Shown: piece after piece, positions 27,201-35,593 of the stretch
How positions within the stretch are numbered: the first letter of the stretch is position 1
Layout: each line of letters starts with the position of its first letter
Assembly: GCF_016881005.1 (NCBI RefSeq)
Contig: NZ_JACOPV010000001.1
Location: 1 to 64,000 of the forward strand
Direction: 5' to 3'
From: Pseudomonas arcuscaelestis
Lineage (GTDB): Bacteria; Pseudomonadota; Gammaproteobacteria; Pseudomonadales; Pseudomonadaceae
DNA length: 64,000 nucleotides
Made by a program: the position numbers and the translations under genes
The notes under the pieces: model-generated
What the model saw: only the letters and a program-made list of their open reading frames with translations
Database searches by the model: none
Told to the model about the DNA's origin: nothing

Positions 27201-28918
27201 ACCAGATCATAATCACTGCCTTGTGCATCAGGCGTGAAAGCCAATGGCATCAATTGCACGCTTGGCTGCATTTCATCCAGCTGATATCGACAATAGCTCG
27301 CGACGACCTGTAATCCAGCCTCGCTTAGCGTTTCGTTCAACCTTGCTCTAAGCGCACTGAACAACAGCGAACACCGCCACTCCCTGGCAAAACGAGTCAC
27401 CCGCTGGGGCTTGGTGCTCGGATCATCGAGCATTCGGGCCACGTAAGCCGGATAGCTGCCACCGATGTCGACACGCTGCACCAGGGACTGAACATAGGCG
27501 GGCGTCATCCACGGCATGATCAACTGCGCTTCACGGTGAGTGATCGCCGTAACCGTGGCACCGCCTAGCGAACTCAAATTGCCTATGGCGAAATCGCTCA
27601 GGGTTTCAGTGCGCGTTTCGATGCTTGAATCGCCCACCCCGGCACCTGCGCCCCCGGCAGCGCCAGCAACCGTTGTCAGCGTCAGATTCAAATCGTCGGG
27701 AAAGTAGTTTGCCTCTGTTGGATAGTCACTCAGTAACTGCGCTCTCAAACGGTTGCGGGTGTAGCTGTGTAGATCAGCCACGTCATCCAGTGCCGCCACG
27801 CCAGCGGACTCGAGCTGCGCCAATGCAAGATCGAATAGACCGCACTGAAAAGCGAAGCTGTCATTGGACCCCGTACGCACCAACCCTGGTGGAATTTGCA
27901 CACTCGAATCAGCGATCGGCACATAGCCTTTTATAAACCAGGCCGATGGATCACTTAGCGCTGCGAAAAGCTGCTCCATCGCTGCCACATCGACGCAGCG
28001 CTGGTAATCTGCGCGAACGAAGGGCTGGAACATTGCATCGACCAACAATGCAGTTTGATGGGCGAAAATATCTCCCTCCACCTCGTAGCGATGCCACGTC
28101 ATCGAGTCGAAGGACAACATCGCGCCCAGTGTTTCGCGCAGTGCAAGCGTAAAATCATCAAGCGATTCGAATGCACGGACCACACCTGACGGTGCAACCC
28201 ACACCACCAATTGCCGTTCGTCCAGTTCGGCCGATATAAGCAGGTTCGACAGCGTCTGAGCGAACGATAGGCCATAGCGCTCGAGCTGAACCTGTACCAC
28301 AAACACCTGTGGCTGCTCCTTCCCTCCCTTGAGCAACCCCTGAATGCAAAACCGCTCCTGGGCGTCGAGACCTTGCAGAGGCAGGTTTTGCAACAGCGTC
28401 GACTTGAGCACCTGCTGCAGCCAACGATCACGGCTCACGCCTTGGCTGCCGACGGCAGCCCAGTAATCAAGTTGCGCCTGGCAAAAAAACTCGGCCAGCA
28501 GTTGGCGCAGCTCGTCGAGCTCACCGAGCGCCTTATTCACCGACACCGTAGCGTGCTCCAGCTTGTTCCCCTCAGCGTCGTGCAGATAATGGGGTGCCGT
28601 TACCGACACCAGAAATTCGCCCCCTTCCGCTGCCATTGATTGCAGGCTTCGGCTCGCAAGCATTGCCTCAAGGAGCACATCTACCAACGAACGCGGTGTC
28701 CAGGATTGATAGGGCGTGGCCATGTGTGAGTTGTCGTCCGGGATCTGCAGCACCAACGGCCCGCCATCAGGCAGCTGGGCCGCGGCAACGACCGGGTAAT
28801 GCGTCGCCAGAATTTCCAGGGCCTTGTGCCCGGCCAACTGGCGTAAGGTGGGACGATCAGCGAACTCGGCGGCCACGGCAGAAGAAAAGTCCGCTGAAAG
28901 AGTTGAATTGCTGGGCAT
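24236..28918 (-). CDS. Large dermonecrotic-toxin-domain-like protein (1560 aa)
   Basis: This is a 1560-aa protein beginning MPSNSTLSADFSS at the ATG 28918, which has AGGAGC 8 nt upstream; the frame is open to 28996. There is no signal peptide. Blocks such as FRPLYPTQAVLEFAS, WMLPQARPIYDLGGFSEPH and TPAYVQSLVQRVDIGG recall the very large Pseudomonas proteins annotated with a 'dermonecrotic toxin' domain (DUF6543). Two hydrophobic helices lie at about 700-735 and 750-773. A beta motif (HYVSLAGDVYPL...GVWRIDDGLRLRGG) is at about 866-924, and coiled-coil-rich sequence runs from about 930 to 1180. The C-terminal domain has LDVYEIRRFPELG and WEAHFHYPSEDADD. No catalytic motif was recognised. The gene looks less GC-rich than its neighbours and interrupts the core order, suggesting acquisition. 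Secretion and toxicity are inferred. Confidence 0.7.
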   Translation of the reverse strand: MPSNSTLSADFSSAVAAEFADRPTLRQLAGHKALEILATHYPVVAAAQLPDGGPLVLQIPDDNSHMATPYQSWTPRSLVDVLLEAMLASRSLQSMAAEGGEFLVSVTAPHYLHDAEGNKLEHATVSVNKALGELDELRQLLAEFFCQAQLDYWAAVGSQGVSRDRWLQQVLKSTLLQNLPLQGLDAQERFCIQGLLKGGKEQPQVFVVQVQLERYGLSFAQTLSNLLISAELDERQLVVWVAPSGVVRAFESLDDFTLALRETLGAMLSFDSMTWHRYEVEGDIFAHQTALLVDAMFQPFVRADYQRCVDVAAMEQLFAALSDPSAWFIKGYVPIADSSVQIPPGLVRTGSNDSFAFQCGLFDLALAQLESAGVAALDDVADLHSYTRNRLRAQLLSDYPTEANYFPDDLNLTLTTVAGAAGGAGAGVGDSSIETRTETLSDFAIGNLSSLGGATVTAITHREAQLIMPWMTPAYVQSLVQRVDIGGSYPAYVARMLDDPSTKPQRVTRFAREWRCSLLFSALRARLNETLSEAGLQVVASYCRYQLDEMQPSVQLMPLAFTPDAQGSDYDLVRGMYVLFSAQPATVILFRPLYPTQAVLEFASIEAMLASIRASESLQQSILEWMLPQARPIYDLGGFSEPHWNRPIIDTGLLPEAPKPPTIAPRFWRTDVDLKLYESNRDLLVELADRESVSNQESRWAILSEGAWLLFQVVSLPLKGPVAVFAWMVQLLTSLSNDIKALQKGSRSERSAAAVDLILNTAMLLLHARVPAKIIPDVVPLPHPTTFDGLPVQAPQGSNSTTVVRQGETFLPSALAAQGQLQLDLSWRGGQGFNMLTAKQRETLLAMRTDVSVNGHEPLATGDTQGLYLIAGHHYVSLAGDVYPLSLADGHVRITDPSGRPGPWIVRKYGVWRIDDGLRLRGGMPKSRVQRLREENQKRILALRAEEAQIISKSEPIRETFTRHRDQLIENQLQIEALQALPEPNDVEKDKLNLLLGLQRRINERVVAELKQVIDNNLEHDNILSALNQMSFMEPGFVDVLTQQRSYVRQSFLEYAEAYFNEVAKILNEENVDKLKDRIAVLPETEAEKQEYKHFVAILEKVQGWGANLIEVSSHMDNLLEDTLKDQSIFFKDERGEKVNRDSVLKKMIKLRQLNAVDLEFHLLEDLAELSLDRLQGTDEQVLQEYEGYLDGPALRSAGAAHGELAGSELTLAERIEILNGVLDSYEEAACMADYLASLGGPVIRSEKLKLYRASLKKLQDSARKEMTSAVREQELAEPRQVRTYSQHSRGGKRRVVLTQKGRSVLGEELEVDGASVIQQKDSQGNVLKTFDPQGVEEVAPVREPLTPTLPSTPDKTSSVRKRARKLLDEISSVVDLARRYSNSKEPLGLTTVMEQHTQKLQEVMAGIPRTSLDAALYEELRSGIQRLELNQRDLLKSLYLTTSHPSANGLKYLFQQRQVSIARSVSRRKLAAQDYLDVYEIRRFPELGQDRGMGLWEAHFHYPSEDADDRSFIQGHLKIWAQRKLGREAQMRAAQNNDVLDIYRGKLRLADVEGIIPFE

Positions 28919-29025
28919 GGGGATAGCTCCTGTGGGCAAGAGCATCGCAGGGTATTTCGGCGTCACCTTGCGCCTGCGGTACATATGGCTGGCCAATTAC
29001 AGCACTGAGCAAAGGCTGCCAGAAC

Positions 29026-29061
29026 GACAAAGGCCCGATTCTCGCGAACCGGGCCTTTGTC
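29026..29061. terminator. betT terminator
   Basis: The 12-bp stem GACAAAGGCCCG/CGGGCCTTTGTC with loop ATTCTCGCGAAC lies 17 bp after the betT stop. The T-run is short, but the hairpin is strong. Confidence 0.75.
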
Positions 29062-29077
29062 GGACCTCTATAACTTG

Positions 29078-31078
29078 TTAGCTGTACACACGTCCCAGCA
29101 ACTGGCGATGGCTCTCGAACTGATCAAGCACATCACGGGTGATCTGATCAGGGGTAAAGCCCATCAGGTCATACTCCTGGCTACCGTTATGCAGGTACAC
29201 CTCGGCTCGGTAGAAGCGCTGACGCACCTCACTCTCACCTTCGACCGGCGCTTCGCTCGGAGCAGCAAGGTAGCCGTCCAGGCTTACTTCATAAACGAAA
29301 GGATTGCCCTCTTCCATCATCACTCGCAGACCTATGGTCGAACGCGACTGGCCGATGCGGGTTTCTACCTCCACGCCTAAGTTCTGCAACTGTACTGCAG
29401 CGTCCTTCAAGGCAGGGCTGATCTGCTTATCCATGAAGCGCTGGACCATCGCCTGGGTTGGCTGCAGATCCAACTGGCTAAGACGCTCGCTGAAGCCGCG
29501 ACGACCACGAGCTGCCAGCTCCGCTTGCTCCTGCTCGATCTGGCTATCCTGCTTCATGGCCTTGTACAAGCCGAACATGAACAACACCAATACCACCGAG
29601 AACGGCAGACCAGCCAGCACCACCATGGTTTGCATGGCCTCGAAGTTACCCGCGAACAGCAAACCTACTGTGACTACGGTGATGATTGCCGACCACAGAA
29701 TACGCAGCCAATGCGGTGCATCCTCATCAACGTTGCCACCCTTGCACGACAGGTTGGCCATCATTACCGCACCGGAGTCAGCCGGAGTCAGAAACAACAC
29801 GAAGCCAACGAAGATGGCCACGCCTACAACGATCTTGGCTGCCGGGAAGTGTTCAAGAAGTTGGTAGATCGACATCGAGGGCTGTTCCAGCGCTGTTCGC
29901 CCCAGCTCTACCGCGCCCTGGTTGATCACCAGGTCCAGTGCCGTGTTACCGAAGATCGAAAGCCAGGCCAGGGTAAAGCCCAACGGAATCAGCAGCACAC
30001 CAGCGACCAGTTCACGAACAGTACGGCCACGAGAGATGCGGGCAATGAACATACCGACAAATGGACCCCAGGAAATCCACCAGGCCCAATAGAACACGGT
30101 CCACAAGCCCAACCAGCGTTCGGACTTGGCGCCGTCGCCTTCATAGACATAAAGATCAAAGGTCTTGAGCACCGCGCCATTGAGGTAGTCACCGATGTTC
30201 TGCACGAAGCTATTGAGTAAATGCAGGGTTGGACCATTGAGCAACACGAACAGCAACAGGCCGCTGAATAGGATGATGTTCAGGTTGGACAAGCGACGAA
30301 TGCCGTTTTCCACACCCGACACCGCAGCAATGGTCGCCACGGTGCTCATCACCAGAATCACGATCAGCAGGTTGGTTTTGCTGTGATCCATGCCAAACAA
30401 GTATTCCAGACCCGAGGACACCTGCATCGAGCCGATACCAAGGTTGGTCACAAGGCCCAGCAGGGTCACGAACATGCCGAAGATGTCCACGGTGTGGCCC
30501 GCAGCACCCTTGACCCAACGTTCGCCGACCAGCGGATAGAGCGCCGAACGCAACGCCAACGGCTGGTTATGCCGATAAGCGAAGTAGGCCACGGCCAGAC
30601 CAACCAGGGCATAGATTGCCCAGCCGTGCAGGCCCCAGTGCAGGAAGGTCAACTGCAACCCTTCACGGGCAGCCTGGAGGCTGGCCGGGGAGCCTTGCGG
30701 CGGATTGAAGTAGTGGTCCAGAGGCTCGGAAGCACCGAAGTACAACAGCGAGATACCGATACCGGAAGAAAACAGCATGCCAGCCCAGGCACCGTAGCTG
30801 AAGTCAGGCTTGTCGTCCTTGCCGCCAAGCTTGAGCTTGCCGAAGTTGGAAAAGGCCAGAACGATGACGAACAGCAGATAGCCGCCAATCACCAGCATGT
30901 AGTACCAGCCAAAGCTGCGCGACAACCAGGCCTGGGCCTGACCGAGCACGCGGCCAGCTGTTTCGGGAACCGCAATAAGCAAGGCAGTCAAAAGCAGGAT
31001 CAGCAGCGTCGAGGTGTAGAACACCACGCTATTGACCCGGACCCTCTCGGCAGGGGTCTTGATAAGTGAGGAACTCAT
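29078..31078 (-). CDS. betT: High-affinity choline transporter BetT (BCCT family)
   Basis: This is a 666-aa inner-membrane protein with 12 predicted helices. The BCCT signature region WTVFYWAWWISWGPFVGMFIAR is present, as are SSGIGISLLYFGASEPLDHY and a soluble C-terminal extension of about 150 residues (from about 515) of the osmosensing BetT type. It imports choline with a proton gradient for conversion to glycine betaine. The ATG at 31078 (MSSSLIKTPAERVRVN) was chosen; the frame is open further upstream but non-homologous. It is divergent from betI, with a shared 419-bp control region. Confidence 0.94.
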   Translation of the reverse strand: MSSSLIKTPAERVRVNSVVFYTSTLLILLLTALLIAVPETAGRVLGQAQAWLSRSFGWYYMLVIGGYLLFVIVLAFSNFGKLKLGGKDDKPDFSYGAWAGMLFSSGIGISLLYFGASEPLDHYFNPPQGSPASLQAAREGLQLTFLHWGLHGWAIYALVGLAVAYFAYRHNQPLALRSALYPLVGERWVKGAAGHTVDIFGMFVTLLGLVTNLGIGSMQVSSGLEYLFGMDHSKTNLLIVILVMSTVATIAAVSGVENGIRRLSNLNIILFSGLLLFVLLNGPTLHLLNSFVQNIGDYLNGAVLKTFDLYVYEGDGAKSERWLGLWTVFYWAWWISWGPFVGMFIARISRGRTVRELVAGVLLIPLGFTLAWLSIFGNTALDLVINQGAVELGRTALEQPSMSIYQLLEHFPAAKIVVGVAIFVGFVLFLTPADSGAVMMANLSCKGGNVDEDAPHWLRILWSAIITVVTVGLLFAGNFEAMQTMVVLAGLPFSVVLVLFMFGLYKAMKQDSQIEQEQAELAARGRRGFSERLSQLDLQPTQAMVQRFMDKQISPALKDAAVQLQNLGVEVETRIGQSRSTIGLRVMMEEGNPFVYEVSLDGYLAAPSEAPVEGESEVRQRFYRAEVYLHNGSQEYDLMGFTPDQITRDVLDQFESHRQLLGRVYS

Positions 31079-31407
31079 TGCACGTAGGCTCCGGGCAGTG
31101 CGAGAGAAACGAAACGACCTTTGCCTGAGCAAATGGTGCAATAGCCCCACTGCGTCAGGTGTTATAAAAGCACCTTGAAAAACCGTGATCCCGAATCGAT
31201 TGCGTTGAAAAAACAGAATCGAACCCCGCTTCGAGGGTGCTGCCGCACGATGAGTTACCGCTCGGCAGATCTGTCCAACGCGCCGCTTGCGCCCGCCAAC
31301 ACCTTGCATTACGGGAGTTACACGTCTTTTTTGGGGTGCCAATTTGTGTCGCTGAACAGTGTGAAATCCCTGTCAATGGCACAGATTGTCGCAGAGCTTA
31401 TTCTTTG

Positions 31408-31427
31408 TTGATTGAACGTTCAATCAA
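31408..31427. promoter_or_regulatory. BetI operator (perfect 20-bp palindrome)
   Basis: TTGATTGAACGTTCAATCAA is a perfect inverted repeat in the betT-betI intergenic region, 70 bp before betI. Its position and form fit the choline-responsive repressor BetI, a TetR-family dimer. The remainder of this 419-bp gap (31079-31497) shows no gene; it includes a GC-poor stretch from about 31380 to 31440 that probably holds the bet promoters. Confidence 0.85.
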
Positions 31428-31497
31428 AACAAAATAGACTGGCCTTCGCCGAGGCAGCCGCTCGTCGTCTGCTCGCAGGCCTGAGGAGATTTGCAAG

Positions 31498-32163
31498 ATG
31501 CCCAAGGTCGGTATGCAACCCATCCGCCGCCAGCAATTAATCGAAGCCACATTGCTGGCTATCGACCAGGTTGGTATGGGGGATGCCAGCATTGCGCTGA
31601 TCGCCCGTTTGGCCGGTGTGTCGAATGGCATCATCAGTCACTACTTTCAGGACAAGAACGGCCTGATCGCAGCGACCATGCAGTACTTGATGAGCGTGCT
31701 GAGCGAGAACGTCGTCGCCAACCGGCAGGCGCTCAAGGACAACAGCCCGCGTGCCCACCTGCAGGTGATCATCGAGGGCAACTTCGACGCCAGTCAGGTC
31801 AACGGCCCGGCAATGAAAACCTGGTTGGCCTTCTGGGCCTCCAGCATGCACCAGCCGTCTTTGCACAGGTTGCAGCGGATCAACGATCACCGCTTGTATT
31901 CCAACCTGTGCTGCCAGTTCCGTCGCGTCCTGCCGCTGCCTGAAGCACGCACCGCGGCGCGTGGACTGGCAGCGTTGATCGATGGTCTGTGGCTGCGCGG
32001 TGCGCTGTCCGGAGAATCTTTCGACACCGACCAGGCGAAACAAATCGCTTACGAATACATGGATCTACAACTGGCGAAGCAGACGAGTCCGGACACACAA
32101 ACCCGAACCTCTGAACCACTACGCTGCGCAATTGCCAAACAGGCAGGAGCGTCGCTCGGATAG
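31498..32163 (+). CDS. betI: Choline-responsive transcriptional repressor BetI
   Basis: This is a 221-aa TetR-family regulator. The helix-turn-helix spans about 25-48 ([28 protein letters not shown]), and the BetI-specific body includes [25 protein letters not shown] and [17 protein letters not shown]. The usual protein is about 195-197 aa; here about 24 extra residues follow LAKQ ([20 protein letters not shown]...), a C-terminal tail of unknown meaning. It represses betT and betIBA in the absence of choline. The next gene, betB, starts 30 bp downstream. Confidence 0.95.
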   Translation: MPKVGMQPIRRQQLIEATLLAIDQVGMGDASIALIARLAGVSNGIISHYFQDKNGLIAATMQYLMSVLSENVVANRQALKDNSPRAHLQVIIEGNFDASQVNGPAMKTWLAFWASSMHQPSLHRLQRINDHRLYSNLCCQFRRVLPLPEARTAARGLAALIDGLWLRGALSGESFDTDQAKQIAYEYMDLQLAKQTSPDTQTRTSEPLRCAIAKQAGASLG

Positions 32164-32193
32164 CCAAAAACACAATGCACTTGCGAGGACACT

Positions 32194-33666
32194 ATGGCCC
32201 GTTTCGAACTGCAAAAACTCTACATTGATGGTGGTTATGTCGACGCTTCCAGCGACGCTACCTTTGAAGCCATCAATCCGGCCAACGGCGAAGTCCTCGC
32301 CCAGGTGCAACGTGCCACCGAAGCAGACGTCGAGCGCGCAGTGGAAAGCGCCGAGCGCGGCCAGAAAGTCTGGGCGGCCATGACCGCCATGCAGCGTTCG
32401 CGCATCCTGCGTCGCGCTGTCGACATCCTGCGTGAGCGCAACGATGAACTGGCCGCCCTGGAAACCCTGGACACCGGCAAGTCGTACTCCGAAACCCGCT
32501 ACGTCGACATCGTCACCGGCGCCGACGTACTGGAATACTACGCAGGTCTGGTTCCGGCCATTGAAGGCGAGCAGATCCCGCTGCGTGACAGCTCGTTCGT
32601 CTACACCCGCCGTGAGCCGCTGGGTGTGACTGTGGGTATCGGCGCCTGGAACTACCCGATCCAGATCGCGCTGTGGAAATCCGCCCCGGCCCTGGCCGCT
32701 GGCAATGCGATGATCTTCAAGCCAAGCGAAGTTACCTCGCTGACCACCTTGAAACTGGCCGAAATCTACACCGAAGCTGGTCTTCCGGACGGCGTGTTCA
32801 ACGTTCTGACCGGTAGCGGCCGCGAAGTTGGCACCTGGCTGACCGAGCACCCGCGCATCGAGAAAATCTCCTTCACCGGCGGCACCACGACCGGCAAGAA
32901 GGTCATGGCCAGCGCCTCGAGCTCCACGCTCAAGGAAGTCACCATGGAACTGGGCGGCAAGTCGCCACTGATCATCTGCGAAGACGCTGATCTCGATCGG
33001 GCCGCTGATATCGCCATGATGGCCAACTTCTACAGCTCGGGTCAGGTCTGCACCAACGGCACTCGCGTATTCGTTCCTGCTTCGATGAAAGCAGCTTTCG
33101 AAGCCAAGATTGCCGAGCGCGTTGCGCGTATCCGTGTTGGCAATCCAGAAGACGAAAACACCAACTTCGGTCCACTGGTCAGCTTCGCTCACATGGAAAG
33201 CGTGTTGGGCTACATCGCCAAGGGCAAGGAAGAAGGCGCGCGCGTACTGTGCGGCGGCGAACGCCTGACCGCTGGCGAGTTCGCCAAAGGCGCTTTCGTT
33301 GCCCCAACCGTGTTTACCGATTGCCGTGACGACATGACTATCGTCAAAGAAGAAATCTTTGGCCCAGTGATGAGCATCCTCTCCTACGAGAGCGAAGAAG
33401 AAGTCATTCGCCGTGCCAACGATACCGAATACGGCCTGGCCGCAGGTGTCTGCACCAACGACATCAGCCGCGCCCACCGCATCATCCATCAACTGGAAGC
33501 CGGTATCTGCTGGATCAACGCCTGGGGTGAGTCGCCTGCTGAAATGCCGGTTGGCGGCTACAAGCAGTCCGGTGTCGGCCGCGAAAACGGCGTGAGCTCG
33601 CTGGCTCAGTACACTCGGATCAAGTCGGTACAGGTTGAACTGGGTGGGTACACCTCGGTTTTCTGA
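32194..33666 (+). CDS. betB: Betaine aldehyde dehydrogenase
   Basis: This 490-aa NAD(P)-dependent enzyme oxidises betaine aldehyde to glycine betaine. ALDH motifs are present: [21 protein letters not shown], the general-base Glu in [18 protein letters not shown], the catalytic Cys in [15 protein letters not shown], and [11 protein letters not shown]. The length and N-terminus ([18 protein letters not shown]) match BetB. It is the second gene of betIBA; a 166-bp gap with a palindromic repeat separates it from betA. Confidence 0.97.
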   Translation: MARFELQKLYIDGGYVDASSDATFEAINPANGEVLAQVQRATEADVERAVESAERGQKVWAAMTAMQRSRILRRAVDILRERNDELAALETLDTGKSYSETRYVDIVTGADVLEYYAGLVPAIEGEQIPLRDSSFVYTRREPLGVTVGIGAWNYPIQIALWKSAPALAAGNAMIFKPSEVTSLTTLKLAEIYTEAGLPDGVFNVLTGSGREVGTWLTEHPRIEKISFTGGTTTGKKVMASASSSTLKEVTMELGGKSPLIICEDADLDRAADIAMMANFYSSGQVCTNGTRVFVPASMKAAFEAKIAERVARIRVGNPEDENTNFGPLVSFAHMESVLGYIAKGKEEGARVLCGGERLTAGEFAKGAFVAPTVFTDCRDDMTIVKEEIFGPVMSILSYESEEEVIRRANDTEYGLAAGVCTNDISRAHRIIHQLEAGICWINAWGESPAEMPVGGYKQSGVGRENGVSSLAQYTRIKSVQVELGGYTSVF

Positions 33667-33687
33667 GGCGACACGCCTCTGAAGCAA

Positions 33688-33817
33688 CAGCTTCAAGCGG
33701 CAAGTTGCAAGTACAAGGCGGCGCGCGCTGAGCCGACGCGTACTTGCAACTCCCACTAATTTGCGAGCCTCGCGCAACCGCTGTTTTTGGCGGATTGAAG
33801 CTTGAGGCTTGCAGCTG
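33688..33817. repeat. Dispersed palindromic repeat, copy 2 (betB-betA gap)
   Basis: It begins CAGCTTCAAGCGGCAAGTTGCAAG and ends GCTTGAGGCTTGCAGCTG. An internal perfect 12-bp inverted repeat, AGTTGCAAGTAC (33703-33714) and GTACTTGCAACT (33740-33751), can form a long hairpin within the operon transcript. Confidence 0.7.
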
Positions 33818-33832
33818 CTTTCGGAGAAAGCC

Positions 33833-35524
33833 ATGGAATTTGACTACATCATCGTCGGTGCTGGCTCGGCCGGTAACACCCTGGCGACTCGCCTGACCGA
33901 AGACAAAGACGTTACTGTCCTGCTGCTCGAGGCCGGCGGCCCTGACTACCGCCTGGATTTTCGTACCCAGATGCCAGCAGCCCTGGCCTTCCCGCTGCAA
34001 GGTCGTCGCTACAACTGGGCCTACGAGACTGATCCAGAGCCGCATATGGACGGCCGCCGGATGGAATGCGGTCGCGGCAAAGGCCTCGGTGGCTCCTCGC
34101 TGATCAACGGCATGTGCTACATCCGCGGCAACGCCATGGACTTCGACGGCTGGGCAGAATTGCCAGGCCTGGAAGACTGGACCTACCTGGACTGCCTGCC
34201 GTACTTCCGCAAGGCGGAAACCCGTGACATTGGTCCGAACGACTACCACGGTGGCGAAGGCCCGGTCAGCGTGACCACGCCCAAAGCCGGCAATAATCCC
34301 CTGTTCCATGCCATGGTCGAAGCCGGTGTACAGGCCGGTTACCCGCGCACCGAAGACCTCAACGGCTATCAGCAGGAAGGTTTCGGCCCTATGGACCGCA
34401 CCGTAACGCCGAAGGGCCGTCGCTCCAGCACCGCCCGCGGTTACCTTGACACCGCCAAGAAGCGTTCGACCCTGACCATCGTCACCCACGCCCTGACCGA
34501 TCGAATCCTGTTCGACGGCAAGCGCGCCGTGGGCGTGACCTACCTGGTCGGCGCTGGCGAAGAACGCGTTGAAGCCCGTGCCCGCAAGGAAGTCATCGTT
34601 TGCAGCGGCGCCATCGCGTCGCCACAGTTGCTGCAACGTTCCGGCGTCGGCCCGGCTGAACTCCTGAAAAGCCTCGACATCCCAGTGGTCCATGACCTGC
34701 CGGGTGTCGGTGAAAACCTGCAGGACCACCTGGAACTGTACCTGCAATACGCGTGTACCCAACCTGTGTCCTTGTACCCTTCGCTGCTCTGGTATAACCA
34801 GCCGGCCATTGGTGCCGAGTGGCTGTTCAACGGTACCGGTATCGGCGCCAGCAACCAGTTCGAAGCAGGCGGTTTCATCCGTACCCGCGAAGAGTTCAAA
34901 TGGCCGAACATCCAGTACCACTTCCTGCCGGTTGCGATTAACTACAACGGCAGCAACGGTGTACAGGAACATGGTTTCCAGGCGCACATGGGCTCGATGC
35001 GCTCGCCAAGCCGCGGCCGTATCCAGGCCAAGTCAAAAGACCCACGCCAGCATCCAAGCATTCTGTTCAACTACATGGCCACCGAGCAGGACTGGCAGGA
35101 ATTCCGTGACGGCATTCGCCTGACCCGGGAAATCATGGCCCAGCCTGCGTTGGATCCTTACCGTGGACGTGAGATCAGCCCTGGCGCCGACGTGCAGACC
35201 GACGAGGAACTTGACACGTTTATCCGTGAGCACGCGGAAACCGCGTTCCACCCTTCCTGCTCGTGCAAGATGGGGATCGACGAAATGGCAGTGGTAGATG
35301 GACAGGGTCGCGTACACGGCATGCAGGGCCTGCGTGTAGTGGATGCCTCGATCATGCCGATCATCATTACCGGCAACCTCAACGCCACCACGATCATGAT
35401 CGCCGAGAAAATCTCCGACAAGATCCGTGGCCGCCAATCGTTGCCGCGCAGCACAGCCAAGTACTACGTGGCCAACGAGGCACCAGTCAAAGGCAAGCCG
35501 ATGCGCGAAGTGAAACAGGCTTAA
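33833..35524 (+). CDS. betA: Choline dehydrogenase
   Basis: This 563-aa FAD flavoprotein of the GMC family oxidises choline to betaine aldehyde (and further) at the inner membrane. The N-terminal dinucleotide fold is [18 protein letters not shown]. The GMC signatures are [20 protein letters not shown] and [18 protein letters not shown]. The C-terminal catalytic region contains HPSCSCKMG and [13 protein letters not shown]. The ATG at 33833 has GGAG about 9 nt upstream; the frame is open to 33809 but that part lies in the repeat. It ends the betIBA operon at the terminator 35540-35567. Confidence 0.97.
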   Translation: MEFDYIIVGAGSAGNTLATRLTEDKDVTVLLLEAGGPDYRLDFRTQMPAALAFPLQGRRYNWAYETDPEPHMDGRRMECGRGKGLGGSSLINGMCYIRGNAMDFDGWAELPGLEDWTYLDCLPYFRKAETRDIGPNDYHGGEGPVSVTTPKAGNNPLFHAMVEAGVQAGYPRTEDLNGYQQEGFGPMDRTVTPKGRRSSTARGYLDTAKKRSTLTIVTHALTDRILFDGKRAVGVTYLVGAGEERVEARARKEVIVCSGAIASPQLLQRSGVGPAELLKSLDIPVVHDLPGVGENLQDHLELYLQYACTQPVSLYPSLLWYNQPAIGAEWLFNGTGIGASNQFEAGGFIRTREEFKWPNIQYHFLPVAINYNGSNGVQEHGFQAHMGSMRSPSRGRIQAKSKDPRQHPSILFNYMATEQDWQEFRDGIRLTREIMAQPALDPYRGREISPGADVQTDEELDTFIREHAETAFHPSCSCKMGIDEMAVVDGQGRVHGMQGLRVVDASIMPIIITGNLNATTIMIAEKISDKIRGRQSLPRSTAKYYVANEAPVKGKPMREVKQA

Positions 35525-35539
35525 CGACTGCGTTTACAC

Positions 35540-35567
35540 AAAAAGGCACTCGTGAGAGTGCCTTTTT
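35540..35567. terminator. betA terminator, bidirectional
   Basis: The perfect stem AAAAAGGCACTC/GAGTGCCTTTTT with loop GTGA serves betA and the converging gene at 35594. Confidence 0.93.
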
Positions 35568-35593
35568 GCTAACACCCGCTTACCGTCAGTAGC

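Noticed and set aside
31378..31393. TGGCACAGATTGTCGC as a possible sigma54 promoter before betI
   Set aside because: The -12 GC dinucleotide is displaced by one base (GG-N11-GC) and no NtrC-like site is near.
32119..33834. A 571-codon frame opposite betB
   Set aside because: Antisense shadow of betB; no recognisable domains.
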